DNA of 64,000 nucleotides, taken from NCBI GenBank assembly GCA_011634665.1, contig WAEK01000003.1, forward strand, positions 2,636,001 to 2,700,000, written 5' to 3'. The DNA comes from Mortierella sp. BCC40632 (lineage: Eukaryota; Mortierellomycota; Mortierellomycetes; Mortierellales; Mortierellaceae). Shown here one piece after another: positions 1 to 10,403 of this stretch; within the stretch, counting starts at the first letter, position 1; the number at the start of each line of letters is the position of its first letter. The notes below the pieces were generated by a model. The model had not been told where the DNA came from, did not search any database, and saw only the letters and a program-made list of their open reading frames with translations. The position numbers and the translations under genes are program-made.

Positions 1-1830
1 ATGTATGCATATTCACACGTCTGGGGCGGACCAAACTCTCCCCGTCCCTTCCTTCCCCCATCCTCAAGAAATAGTCAGGTTGGGTTTTTTTTTTTTTTTT
101 TATTTTTGAGCGAGATAGAAAATATCACCTGTATTTATAAAAGCAATGGAAGCCGGGGGGAACTAGATCCAATGGCAAAAAGTTGACAAAAGACTCTAGA
201 CACGAGACTACCGAAAAAAAAAAAAAAAAAAAAAAAGGCGAGACGAAACATAGCCGAGGAAAAAGAGGAGACGGTGTTGTTGTTGTTAGTTAGTTCTTGG
301 AAGTATGCAGGTTACGTTAGCAAGTGAACACCAAGGGGAAACCAAAAAAAAAAAAAAAAAAAAAATCACTCTTTTAGAGCTGTGTTCTGACTTGACTTGC
401 TGTTGTTGATTGTAAACAATAAGATGGACCTGGTGTCTCTGTGGAGTCATTCCACAGCTTTGCTGCAAGGCAGGTTAATTGCTACGAGACGGACTGCTGG
501 CCCGTGTGCAAAGGGGAAGCTTCGGAGAAAAAAAAGAAGCAATGAGAACATGGCGAGGAAAAAAAGAAAGAAAGGAAGGAAGAAAGAAAGGCAGTTCCCA
601 GAGAGAAAAGAAGGCGCGCGAGAGAGTGAAGGGAGAGCCCAAACAACGCACAGGAATTGAAAAAAAAAAAAAAAAAAAAAAGGGCGTGAATGTCCTGTAA
701 TTTAACTTGGAACACGGGTTGGGAAAGCGCGTTGCATGGGGGATCCAATAAATGCGTCTTAGGAAATGCATCCTGCTTACCCTTGTGCCGTTAATGACTT
801 GTGCTTTCTCTGTCATCTTGAAGCTCTTGTTTTTTCTCTCTCTCTCTCTCTCTCTTTCAGCCGCTCTGCTTCACGCCGCTCTGACGAACCTTTTGTCGCT
901 CATGTCTCGTTGCGCCATAGGGCTGTGCCCTTCGCGTGGTACTTGGGTCTTTTCTGCCACTTTGCCCAAGTGCGTTTGAGTCGCTAAATTCGTGCCTGGG
1001 CCCAAGTCCTTAGTAGTTAAAATGAATAAGGGGTCGGAACATGTTGTATGAAGTGATCATGGTAGCCCGGCTCCCATCTCTCACCTACTCTCCTTTTTCA
1101 GTTCACACCTTCATAAACTGACCAAGATCCTCTTGTTTTTTTTTTCTATTAAGCATTAGTCGTGAGGTTGATATAGTGGACAACCGGCAAGGACGGAGGA
1201 CTTTTACTAAAACTGCTACTACTAAAAAAAAAGGGCGCAATGGCTGATGACCTTGATGAAAAAGGGATATGCTTCCCCGCGTTGGCTCACATCGCGGCTC
1301 CATTACACGTCCGGCTCCTTTACCATACGGCTGAGGAGTATGTAAAGAGCCAAAGGGGCCAGATTAGCCTATCCAAAATCACTCGACGGCACAGTAAGCT
1401 GTCCTGGTTGAATCTTGTTGTTGCTTTCATTGTTGCACAGGCACCGTACGTGTGCATGGCACATTGGGTTGACGAGGTACCATAGCAACTCGAACAGCTT
1501 ATTGACTTGTACCCAAAGGATTCTCTGGTATGCCCAATCTTGGTCTTTTTTTCATGCAAAGACTGAAAAATACACTCCTGGAGCCATGCATATCATTGTC
1601 CTCAGGCAACGGCCATTCGAAGGAGAAGGCGCAAGGAGCCTGCTCTCTCCTTGGACTCCTCCTACTCCTCCCCATCCTCCTCCTCACTTACTCGCACCCT
1701 TTTGCAGAATCATTGCCGCTTCTCCTCTCGCTTTGTTATCATGATTGCTCTCTTTCCCTTTGTCTCGTGCGCACGCTGCCCGTTACCTCAGATAGAGCGC
1801 TTGCCGTTCTTTTGGGTGCAAACCAGAATG
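1..1830. other. gene-poor spacer, simple-sequence rich
   Basis: I see no convincing gene here. The stretch holds several poly-A/poly-T runs (around 85-102, 214-236, 343-365, 660-680) and a short CT tract near 838-856. Open frames are short and most are driven by homopolymers. From about 1640 the sequence becomes pyrimidine-rich and leads into the TATA box of the first secreted-protein gene. Confidence 0.6.
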
Positions 1831-1831
1831 G

Positions 1832-1839
1832 TATAAAAA
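1832..1839 (+). promoter_or_regulatory. TATA box of the first LPMO-like gene
   Basis: A TATAAAAA match lies about 130 bases upstream of the ATG at 1971, followed by a pyrimidine-rich leader. The paralogue at 8520 has the same arrangement with a longer leader. Confidence 0.6.
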
Positions 1840-1970
1840 GCACCAAGGGACCCCGGACGCGCGTTTCTGCCTCTCCACTCTTTTTTGGTCCCATCTTTCT
1901 TTTTCCTTTTCTTTCGTGACTGTCACCACTTGACAACGAACACACTCTTCCCACAACAAAAGTATATAAA

Positions 1971-3146
1971 ATGATGATTATCCGTCTCTCGACTTGCACG
2001 GCCATCGTCCTCTCGACACTAGTCCTCTTGAGTGAGATCACGCCCGAGGTTGAGGCACACTCATGGGCTGCCTGTATTGACTGGAAGTTCAAGGACTTGA
2101 GCAAGAAAGGCTGGGGCGACAGCGACGGTGACTGCAAAGGATACGCGCGCCGGTTCCCACTTGGCAAGAAGTTTTCCAAACTTGACTCGGACGATCCCTC
2201 ACGTCATTATCAACAGGAAAGCTCCCACCCAGACACTGCACTTCCATGTTCAGATCATGATCATAAAAAAGGTAGTGGTGCGGACGAAAGGCGTGGTAAT
2301 CCAGTAGAGTCAGCCTATGGCGGGAAATTCGGACAAATGACCCAGACGTTTGTTGGAGACACGCTCTGTGTTCGCTGGCCTGCCAAGAACCACGCCGAAA
2401 GCAACGAGGACGATACAGTTGTACAGATTAACTTGTCCAAGAACAAGGACGGCAAAGACCCCTCACAAACTGAACTCTTGAAAAACACCATCGCCAGATT
2501 ACCCTACAAGAACTGTGACAAGAGAAAATCAACTGATGAGCGGCCCTGTGGCGGGTGCTTCAAGGTCCCTGTCCGAGCCTCTGGTGTATACCTCTTGCAA
2601 TGGCGGTGGATGTTGAACCCTGGCGAATGGTACACGAGCTGTGCAGTAAGTTGCTTGTCCTTTTACCCCTTGTGCCCCCTTTGTCTCCTTAAGAGTTGGC
2701 AGGGTCCATTCCTGAAGAAAACCAGGAGGCTGCTTAACAGAAATCAGGAAGAGTGGCACGAGACTGACCCACGTGGGGGTATTTATTTTTCCTTTTCTTT
2801 TTCTTTTTTTTTCTAGGATGTCCGAATCGGGCCAGGCAAGGGCGGGGAGGACAACCAGGGTGATGACGAAGGTGACAAGGGTGACCAGGATGACCAGGAT
2901 GACAAGGATGACAAGAAGAAGAAGAAGGAAAAAAGCGAGAAGAAGAAAAAGGGTGACCACCACGATGATGACGAAGATGATGAAGACGAAGATGACGACC
3001 ACCACCACCACCACGATGACGACGACGACGACGACGACGACGAGGATGATCATCACCACCGTCACCACGATGGTGATGATGATGATGATGATGGTGATGA
3101 CGATGATGACAGCGACCACCATCACCATCGCCACCACGATGATTAA
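1971..3146 (+). CDS. secreted LPMO-like protein with Asp/His/Lys-rich tail
   Basis: Two exons, 1971-2645 and 2817-3146 (intron GTAAGT...TTCTAG), give 334 residues. A signal peptide of about 29 residues ends in Glu-Ala, so the mature protein starts at His30 (HSW). The N-terminal His, a GDTLCVRWPAKNHA segment and the C-terminal WYTSCADV motif resemble the copper histidine-brace layout of lytic polysaccharide monooxygenases, with the Tyr at the axial position. Eight Cys of the core are shared with the paralogue at 8520. The splice joins WYTSCA to DVRIG, matching the paralogue's CADIQIG, which supports the exon model. After that comes a tail of about 100 residues: an Asp/Gly/Gln/Lys stretch, a Lys/Glu block, then alternating Asp runs and His clusters (18 His). 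The tail could bind Cu, Zn or Ni. Oxidase activity is inferred only; a non-catalytic copper-binding role is equally possible. Confidence 0.82.
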
Positions 3147-6100
3147 AAGACCAACCAATAGTTGGATGCGATTTTATTTTTTCCCCTTGACGCGTATGGA
3201 TTGTTCTTTTCCTTCTAGAAACTAAGGCTAGGGGGGGTATGGGGAAACCATTTTCCTCAACTGGACAAAGACACACGTCTCTTTTCTTTCACCCTAGGCG
3301 ATTCGCGTCTCTTTTCTTCCCTCGGAGTGAGGACCCCGGCATTTTTTTTTTTTTTTTTTTTTGTTTCTCTGCTTGCATTTTTTTTTCATTATTAAAAAAA
3401 AAAAAGTTAGTTCATTTTCAGCCAGAAGCCATGCATATCTTCCTATCTTCATTTCACACTAGTCTTTTTTTTTTTTTTTTTTTTTGGTGTCTGTGTGATT
3501 GCATGTTTGGTGTTGTGCTTTTCCAGAGTTTGTCCGCGTGAAAAGGCTATGGAATGGAGTGACGGAGGGGATAAAGTAAAAAAAATAGGCGTGGAGATTA
3601 GGAGATCGATCGGGGAATACGAGGTAAACCTCCTTCGACCCGGGTCACCGACTGGATGGCGTAGGGTGGGGGTGGGGGGGAGGGGAGGAATAGGAAGGAT
3701 CCAGCTTCGCCTGACACCTGACACGGAGATCCGCAAAGTCAGGTATGTGCTCCGCCTCCCTTCACTTCTTACACATACTCTCTCATTTTTTTTTTTTTCC
3801 TACCGGTTTCCTCTCTCTCTTTCTCTCATTACATCCAAGACAGCTGTGAGATCAGGCATCTCGATACGCGTCGGGTGATTCTAGTTATCCACTTTTCCCT
3901 CTCCTTCTCTTGGATATTTATTATCGGGTTCATCTAACCCGGACGGTAGGAAGGGAAAGGGCGAGTGGAGACGACCGTTGGGGTCCCCGAGAAGTGGATC
4001 GTCCCACCTCAATTGGAGAAAAATTGGCTCATGTTTAACAACTAACTTCTCATTAGCTGTGATCCCTTCCTCTCTTCCTTCGCCACCACGAGGGTTGTTG
4101 GCCACAGCTAATGTGTGGACGTGACCAAAGTCTTCTATGTTATCCGGGCAAGAGAAGGCAATAGAAAAGAGAGAAAGGAGCAGCATGTATGTGGGCCTCG
4201 GTATCTGGGCCATTTTTTCCTATTCCTATTCTTTTTTTTTTTTTTTGCTAGGAAGAGGGTTTACCCAAAGTTTTTTTTTATTTTTTTTTTTTTTACTTCT
4301 TTCTCACAGCTACATCGCCTTCTCACTAACGAAAAAAAGAATAGGGCTCAAGGCAGAGGGAGAAAATGATAGCTAAAATGGTCGAGTTGAGGAACCGCAG
4401 GAAGAAAAGGAAATGCGCGTCGTCTTTATTTTTTTTAATAGCCCGTTGTATTGAGCCCTCTTCTTTTTTTTTTTTTTTTTTTTGCTTTCCTTCTTTGAAA
4501 GGGACATGGTAGTAACAGAAGCAGAAGTGTTCTCTTTGTTCTATGCGAATTTATTACTCTCCTCCTTCCTCTTTCAAACGAGACTCTCGCCTCTCATAGA
4601 TACCTCTTCTCTCTTTTTTTAAGGTCTGCAGGTGCGGCAAAATCCTCTTTTTATAGATTCTATTGGGCGCAGGACTATTCGCTGTGGAATGAAGCGGGCA
4701 GGGGATGCAAGGGGGGAAAGGAGGACAGGGGGGAAAGGAGGAAAGGGGGGACGTGTCTACAACAGACAAGACATGACCCGTTCCTTTGAACAATATTGAC
4801 CAGAGATACTGGTGGGTCGGCTGAGCCTTTGTTCACAACTGCTCCCGCCAAGGGCAATCAAAGGGCTCGATGGAGAAGAAGAAAAAAAGGCGATAATGAA
4901 AAGTAAACAAGGGGATAAAAAAGAGGCCGTTCATCCATCCCCTTTGTTGTGGTGAGTTGAAGTTGAAGAAAAATAAAGGAGCCCTAGTAATAAAGAGGAC
5001 GTGAGAACAGAACAAGACGGAAGAAAAGTAAGAATACAGAGAGAGAGAGAAAGAGAGAAAGAGAGAAAGAGAGAGAGAGAGCGGTGATTGGTGACAACCA
5101 GGGCTGATTCTCAACCGTTCCTCACGCGTACTCCTCTATACAGGAGGCAGAGTATATACGTTCGAACAAACATGATTCTCTTGCTCGCTCGCACACCTCA
5201 TTCAAGAGGAATACATTTCGAGCCTTGAGAAAGGCAAGGCGCCTGGACACATTTTCCTTCTTTCCAGTGCCGAGATACAGCCCATGGTTCTATAGCCTAA
5301 AATTATCAGAGATTTACGCCCATCGCTTGATCTGCACCCCCAGCTAAAAGGTGGGTATAGATAGTGGGCGGATTAAAAGACCGAGAAGGAAGGCAAAGAG
5401 AGAGAAGGAGAGAGAAGGAGAGAGAAGAGTGGTGTATAAATTTGTAAGATATTAAACCGGTTGTAAAGAAGGTATGAAGGCGTTAAGTATTTGTGGTTAT
5501 TCAACCGGAATAATAGGAGACGAACCCAGGAACTGAGAATATGGCAGACCGTCGGAGGCAAACTTCATGCAGCTACGAGATTAAAAAGAAAAAAGATCGG
5601 TCTTAGGCGTTGGGCACGTCAACAGGCACATTTTTGTCCCCCTTCCATACAAGGAAGAGGAGCCAAGTGCGTCAGAGAATGAGTGGGATGTTCATCTCCG
5701 CAACCTCGTCTCTGCCCGGTTCAAAGAAAAGTAAGGGAGTGAGCCGGAGCTAAAGTGCAGACGGAGACCGTTGTTCGCAAAAAAGAGAGACCGGATGTAT
5801 AAGGGAGAGAGTTAGGAGTCAATGACGCCAGGAAGCGGCATTGGGAGCTCGCAGGTCTAGTGAGCTACTGTTAGGTCTCCGAAAGATAAAATAGTCCCCG
5901 GGGATGGGTGTGGTTAAGAGCATGCTGACGACGCTGACGATGGCGCTTGACAAACCTCACTTTAGACTAGAAAAGAAGAAAAAAAAAAGGTGGATTGTAA
6001 CCCTGGCTCAACGCCACAGGAACAGTGTTGTGTTCGGTCCGGAAGAAAAAAAGCCAAGAGCTGATGAGAGATTAGATGATATTACTCCAAGACAGCACCT

Positions 6101-7613
6101 TGCTGCTTCTCCCTCGATCTGTCCTTGCCGGCGCCTGTTCCTGGATCCTGGATTCTGGGAATGAGACTCCGCTCCATTTATCACCGGAGAAATGAGAGTG
6201 AGCGCAATAAGGAAAAATGAACACTAGTCCGGGTCTTCCTGTAGGGCCATGCCCTTTTTCATCCCCTCTAACGAGCGAACTATTAAGGCCGATTGGGAAT
6301 GAGGAGGTCAAAGGGGTGTACGGTAGAGCTTTTGTTACGGTGGCTCTCTAGGGTAAGAGGGGTTGCTCTCTTGTTTTTCTGTCGTAAGCATGCACTTTTC
6401 CCAGCTTTCTTTGCATGTGGGGACTTTTTTTTTTTTTTTTTTTAGTTTGTATGGGTGGCTCTTTGTCGAGTAGCAACTGCCCAAGCACTAGAGAGCTGTA
6501 ACTGCCTAACCAACCAAGAGTTCAAGCGAGAGAAGAGGTTGAACGCTTTGTGGTCGGGATAGAGCTGCTCTTAACTTTTTTCGACAGAGTTGGTAGGAAA
6601 CGGCTTGAACATGACTCTCGCCCTTTTTTCTTCAAAGGAAAAAGTTCACAACTCATTTCCCAAACCACCCGAAGGGTAGGTGGAAGAGAGAGTCTAGCCA
6701 AAAGAGTCTTATCTTATGCCGTAGCTTTTTTTTCCGGAGAGATATTGCGAGAATAGGAGGAACTCTAGAGGGTCGCTGTGAAGTGAAGAGCTGATCTGCG
6801 TTTTCTAACCACAAACCACGAATGGGATACAAGAGATACTCGCACATGTTCAAGCATTAATACAGACACGGTTTGCTTGGTTAACATGAGGGTTCCCCTC
6901 CTTCCTTCCTTGGACAAAGTCAATACGGGCGTTACGAGAGAAAACCAAGAATGTGGGGTAGTGATCAAGAGTGCTATTGACTGAAGTTCATCTGTTGAGT
7001 GAACAAGGCTGAGAGCGTGGTGTAAAGAAGAAAATGAGTTTTTGAGAGGTGTGCACACAAGAACAGTCAGCGTGTAACCATCAACAACCCCCGGCTAAAG
7101 ATCTGACCCTGTGCCAGTGCCTCTTTTTTCTATCATGTCTGTAAAAAAAAAGTTGAGTGGGCATAGTCAATCGCCAATTGCTCAATGGAGCTAGAGGCCA
7201 AGTGCCCTCCAGTGCTCTTGTTTGTCCAGGCTCTTACCTAGTAGAAAAAGTGTACAGCCTGGAGAAATGAGCATCCAAATAAACCTGACCCACATGCACA
7301 CGTCCTCTCTCTCGCTCTTTATCCCACCCTTCAGGTTCGAAAAAAGCTGTTGGTCGCCACAGCACACTGCTGGGCAATCATTTATTTTTCCCCTCCGCAA
7401 CAGTCTTCTCGACTCTGCAACCGGCTCGATCATGTTCTTCCCCCTTTTTTTCCATCTCTCCGCCATGACCTTCTTCTTGTTCTACCTGTGCTCTTGCCCC
7501 TCCTCCCCGACGACCGTTGAAATTGCCGGGCGAATGACTGAGTCCTGCTCGCTCATAGGACACATTTCTACCCGGGAACGGGGACTTTATTTGTGGGAAT
7601 ACAGTTCATGCCT

Positions 7614-7650
<37 letters not shown>

Positions 7651-8310
7651 AGCACTGTGTATGAGAAAATCGTCTCAGAGCACCGCGGGGATGGGGCTGA
7701 ATTAGCAATGGTACGGTGGATGGGCTGGCGAGAGAAAAGAAAAGAAAAGGTATAATATCACAGTACTGGTGCTTTGTACTTGGGCGTCTGGCCTACCCCA
7801 GCCTGAACAGGTACCACTGAGGATGCATTTAAAAAAATGTATGGTCCAACGGGTAGTACAGGTCCAGTACGAATAATGAGCGAACGCTCGAGCACCATTT
7901 GGACAATTATGACCCATCAATCAGTAATGAAGTGTTGTCGTTAGGCTGGTTCCTTCTCCACACAGCTCGGGGTCCTGGACAATGGTGAGTATAACCTGGA
8001 TTCAAAGATCTCTGTCAGAGTGGCCAGCCAAACATCAGTATGAGCGAAGGAGACAAAGCATCTGTCTGTCCATCTGGGCTGATAGGAGAGGAGGAGAGAG
8101 GTTTTTTTTTAGACAGCGTCCAACAGAACAAGAGGCACAACGAGGACAGAGCCGAGATGAATGCGAAATTGAGTAGAGTGCCGCAAAGGACTAGGCCCGA
8201 GCTTGTTCGAGACGGCTCTGCGTCTCTGCCTCCAACAGTTAGACCGTGGCCGCTGCGTCGGGGGTTGGTCCAGGGGAGGTGTGGTCCAGAGGGTGGCTCT
8301 GTTGGCGGGT
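3147..8310. other. 5-kb gene-poor spacer
   Basis: No gene is supported between the two paralogues. The stretch contains poly-T runs (3341-3362, 3462-3485, 4228-4246, 6425-6443), a GA-rich tract at 5037-5082 and a 34-base poly-A run at 7615-7648. Open frames are short, lack family motifs and lack consistent splice signals. Confidence 0.55.
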
Positions 8311-8311
8311 T

Positions 8312-8320
8312 GTATAAATA
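8312..8320 (+). promoter_or_regulatory. TATA box and pyrimidine-rich leader of the second LPMO-like gene
   Basis: TATAAATA lies about 200 bases before the ATG at 8520. The segment between (about 8335-8516) is almost entirely C and T, a leader type common in strongly expressed fungal genes. Confidence 0.6.
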
Positions 8321-8519
8321 CCGGGTCCTACCCCCTTCATAGTTCCTCGTCAATCCCCCTTCCTTTCTCGCACACCCCACGCTATACTACCTAGCACCTC
8401 TCCCCTTCCTCCCGTCTAACCCTTCTACCGCTTCCCTCCTCATTACCGAAAACTCTCCTCTCTCATCCCTTCTCTCGCCTTTACGACCCTCGTCTACATT
8501 CCTCTCTCGACTATCAACA

Positions 8520-9209
8520 ATGTCTACCAAGCTCAGCTTTGCTTTCCTTCTTCTTGCCGCCTTGGCGGTTCTTGCCTCTTACACCGAGGCTCACTCTTGG
8601 GCTGACTGCATCGACTGGAAGTTCAACAACCCCAAGAAGCAGGACTGGTCCGACAAGGGAGGCAAATGCACTGGTTACGCCCGTCGTTTCCCCCTGGGCC
8701 TCAGATTCGCCTCCCACGACAGAATCAGCGACAGCCGTCACTTCATGCAGTTCAAGAAGAACCCCGCTGGCACCATGCCTTGCTCCAACGGCAAGCCAAA
8801 GAGTGGTGATGAGATTGGCGCCAACGAGTCCCTTGCCAGCCCCGCCTCCAAGGCTTACGGTGGCAAGTACGGTCGTATGACCGTCACCCACGTTGGCGAC
8901 ACCCTCTGCGTCCGCTGGCCCGCTAAGAACCACGCCAAGAAGAACGAGCCCAACAACCGTGTCCAGATCAACTTGTCCAAGGTCCGTAACGGCAAGGATA
9001 TCTCCCAGCGTGAACTCCTCAAGAACACCATTGCTCTCCTTCCCTTCAAGAACTGCATGTCTGGCAAGAACGAGGACACCCGTGCCTGCGGTGGATGCTT
9101 CAAGGTTCCTACTCGTGCCTCGGGTATCTACCTTCTCCAGTGGCGCTGGATGTTGAACAAGAACGAGTGGTACACCTCGTGCGCCGACATCCAGATCGGT
9201 AAAAAGTAA
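8520..9209 (+). CDS. secreted LPMO-like protein, core domain only
   Basis: Single exon, 229 residues. A hydrophobic signal peptide ends at Glu23-Ala24, leaving His25 as the mature N-terminus (HSWADCIDW). Conserved between the two paralogues are His25, His74 (SRH), His138 (KNHA), eight Cys (30, 50, 88, 130, about 180, two in the CGGC near 192-195, 221) and the C-terminal Trp217-Tyr218 in WYTSCAD. His25 plus His138 with Tyr218 axial would form a histidine brace like that of AA9/AA10/AA11-type copper monooxygenases. The CADIxI ending also recalls those families. The protein stops right after the core, where its paralogue at 1971 continues into a charged tail. Codon use is strongly biased (AAG for Lys, C-ending codons), which suggests high expression. 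I cannot place it in a numbered AA family; a copper-binding LPMO-like non-oxidase (X325/Bim1 type) is an alternative. Confidence 0.85.
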   Translation: MSTKLSFAFLLLAALAVLASYTEAHSWADCIDWKFNNPKKQDWSDKGGKCTGYARRFPLGLRFASHDRISDSRHFMQFKKNPAGTMPCSNGKPKSGDEIGANESLASPASKAYGGKYGRMTVTHVGDTLCVRWPAKNHAKKNEPNNRVQINLSKVRNGKDISQRELLKNTIALLPFKNCMSGKNEDTRACGGCFKVPTRASGIYLLQWRWMLNKNEWYTSCADIQIGKK

Positions 9210-10344
9210 AAGATACAAATACATATACTTTCTACTTCACATCTGTTCGATACCATGGAAGAAAAAAAAAAAAAAAAAAAAAAAAACGATAGATGAGAAA
9301 GAAAAGAGGTAGCTTAGGTTTACAGTTCGTTGTTTCTTTTCCGCTCCCTTCTCTTGGACCAAGAGGATTCTTGTAGTGTATGAGAATTACTAGCCAAGAT
9401 ATTCATCCGAGTATTTCCTTTCAATTCATTATGAAAGAAAAAAAAAAAAAAAGGGCGAGGAACTACCCCTCCACCTCTTTCTCTATCAAATATTGTTGCC
9501 TCTTTTTTTCCTTTCTTCCTTTCTTTTTCTTTTTCTTTTTTTTCTTATGGATCGTCCTTGGTGTGCCTCTCTTTTCTTTTTCTTTTTTTTTGTTTGGCAG
9601 AAGACTCTACGTCAAGACTTACTTTTTTGCTGGCAAAGGGGAGCCTCATCTTTTTAAAAAAATAGGGTTAACGTCGACCATCTGCTCAAATAAACCAAAG
9701 TTGAAAAAAACTGTGTCCTGTTTTGAGCTCTTCTACCGGCAATGTAATCCAGGTGCCAAGATGCTTTTACCGTTTTTTTTTTCCGTAATGCGTTCCCGGA
9801 ATAGATGGACTGGCTTTTTTCTTTTTTTTTGTTCTTTCTTTCTTTCTTTCTGGAGAAAAGTTCATTCCGTTGGTGTCCATGACCATTTTTTTTTTTTTCC
9901 TCTCGCCCTCTAAAAGCTGGAGTTTTAAAAAAAAAAAAAAAAAAAATTGGTGCCTTCATTAACCTACTTTGCCCTTGAGTGTTCTTCATTAATCCAACAG
10001 GTCGTCTTTAGACTGGAAGCTTAATGCCTGGTATGTGTCTCTCGTTTTTTGATTGGGTCCTGGAACCAGGCACAGGCAAGGAAGAGGAGGGACAGTTATG
10101 AGGGGAGGAGGGACAGTTACGAGGGAGGAAAGAGAGAGAGAGGAGGTAGAATTGGATCTAACCAGGAGAGGTAGCTATAAACGGACCTAGGAAATTGGAA
10201 CACAAGAATGTTCTCCAATTTCCTCGCGTGCAAGGGTTATCTCGCGGAGCAAAAACAAAAAGAAAAAATGCTGAGCGATGAGCAAAGCAGAGTTTTTGAA
10301 CTTCGAGCCCCCCATTTTGGACGACAGAGAGACAGAGAAAGAGA

Positions 10345-10403
<59 letters not shown>

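Noticed and set aside
1240..1485. 81-residue plus-strand frame starting MADDLDEKG
   Set aside because: No family, no TATA or consistent splice signals, and overlapping antisense frames of similar length.
2529..3276. Minus-strand open frames of 180-209 residues rich in Val/Ile/His
   Set aside because: They are antisense shadows of the Asp/His tail exon, which continues the plus-strand gene in phase.
9380..9989. Phe- and Lys-rich open frames of 111-177 residues on both strands
   Set aside because: Composition is set by poly-T/poly-A runs; no motif, splice signal or codon bias.
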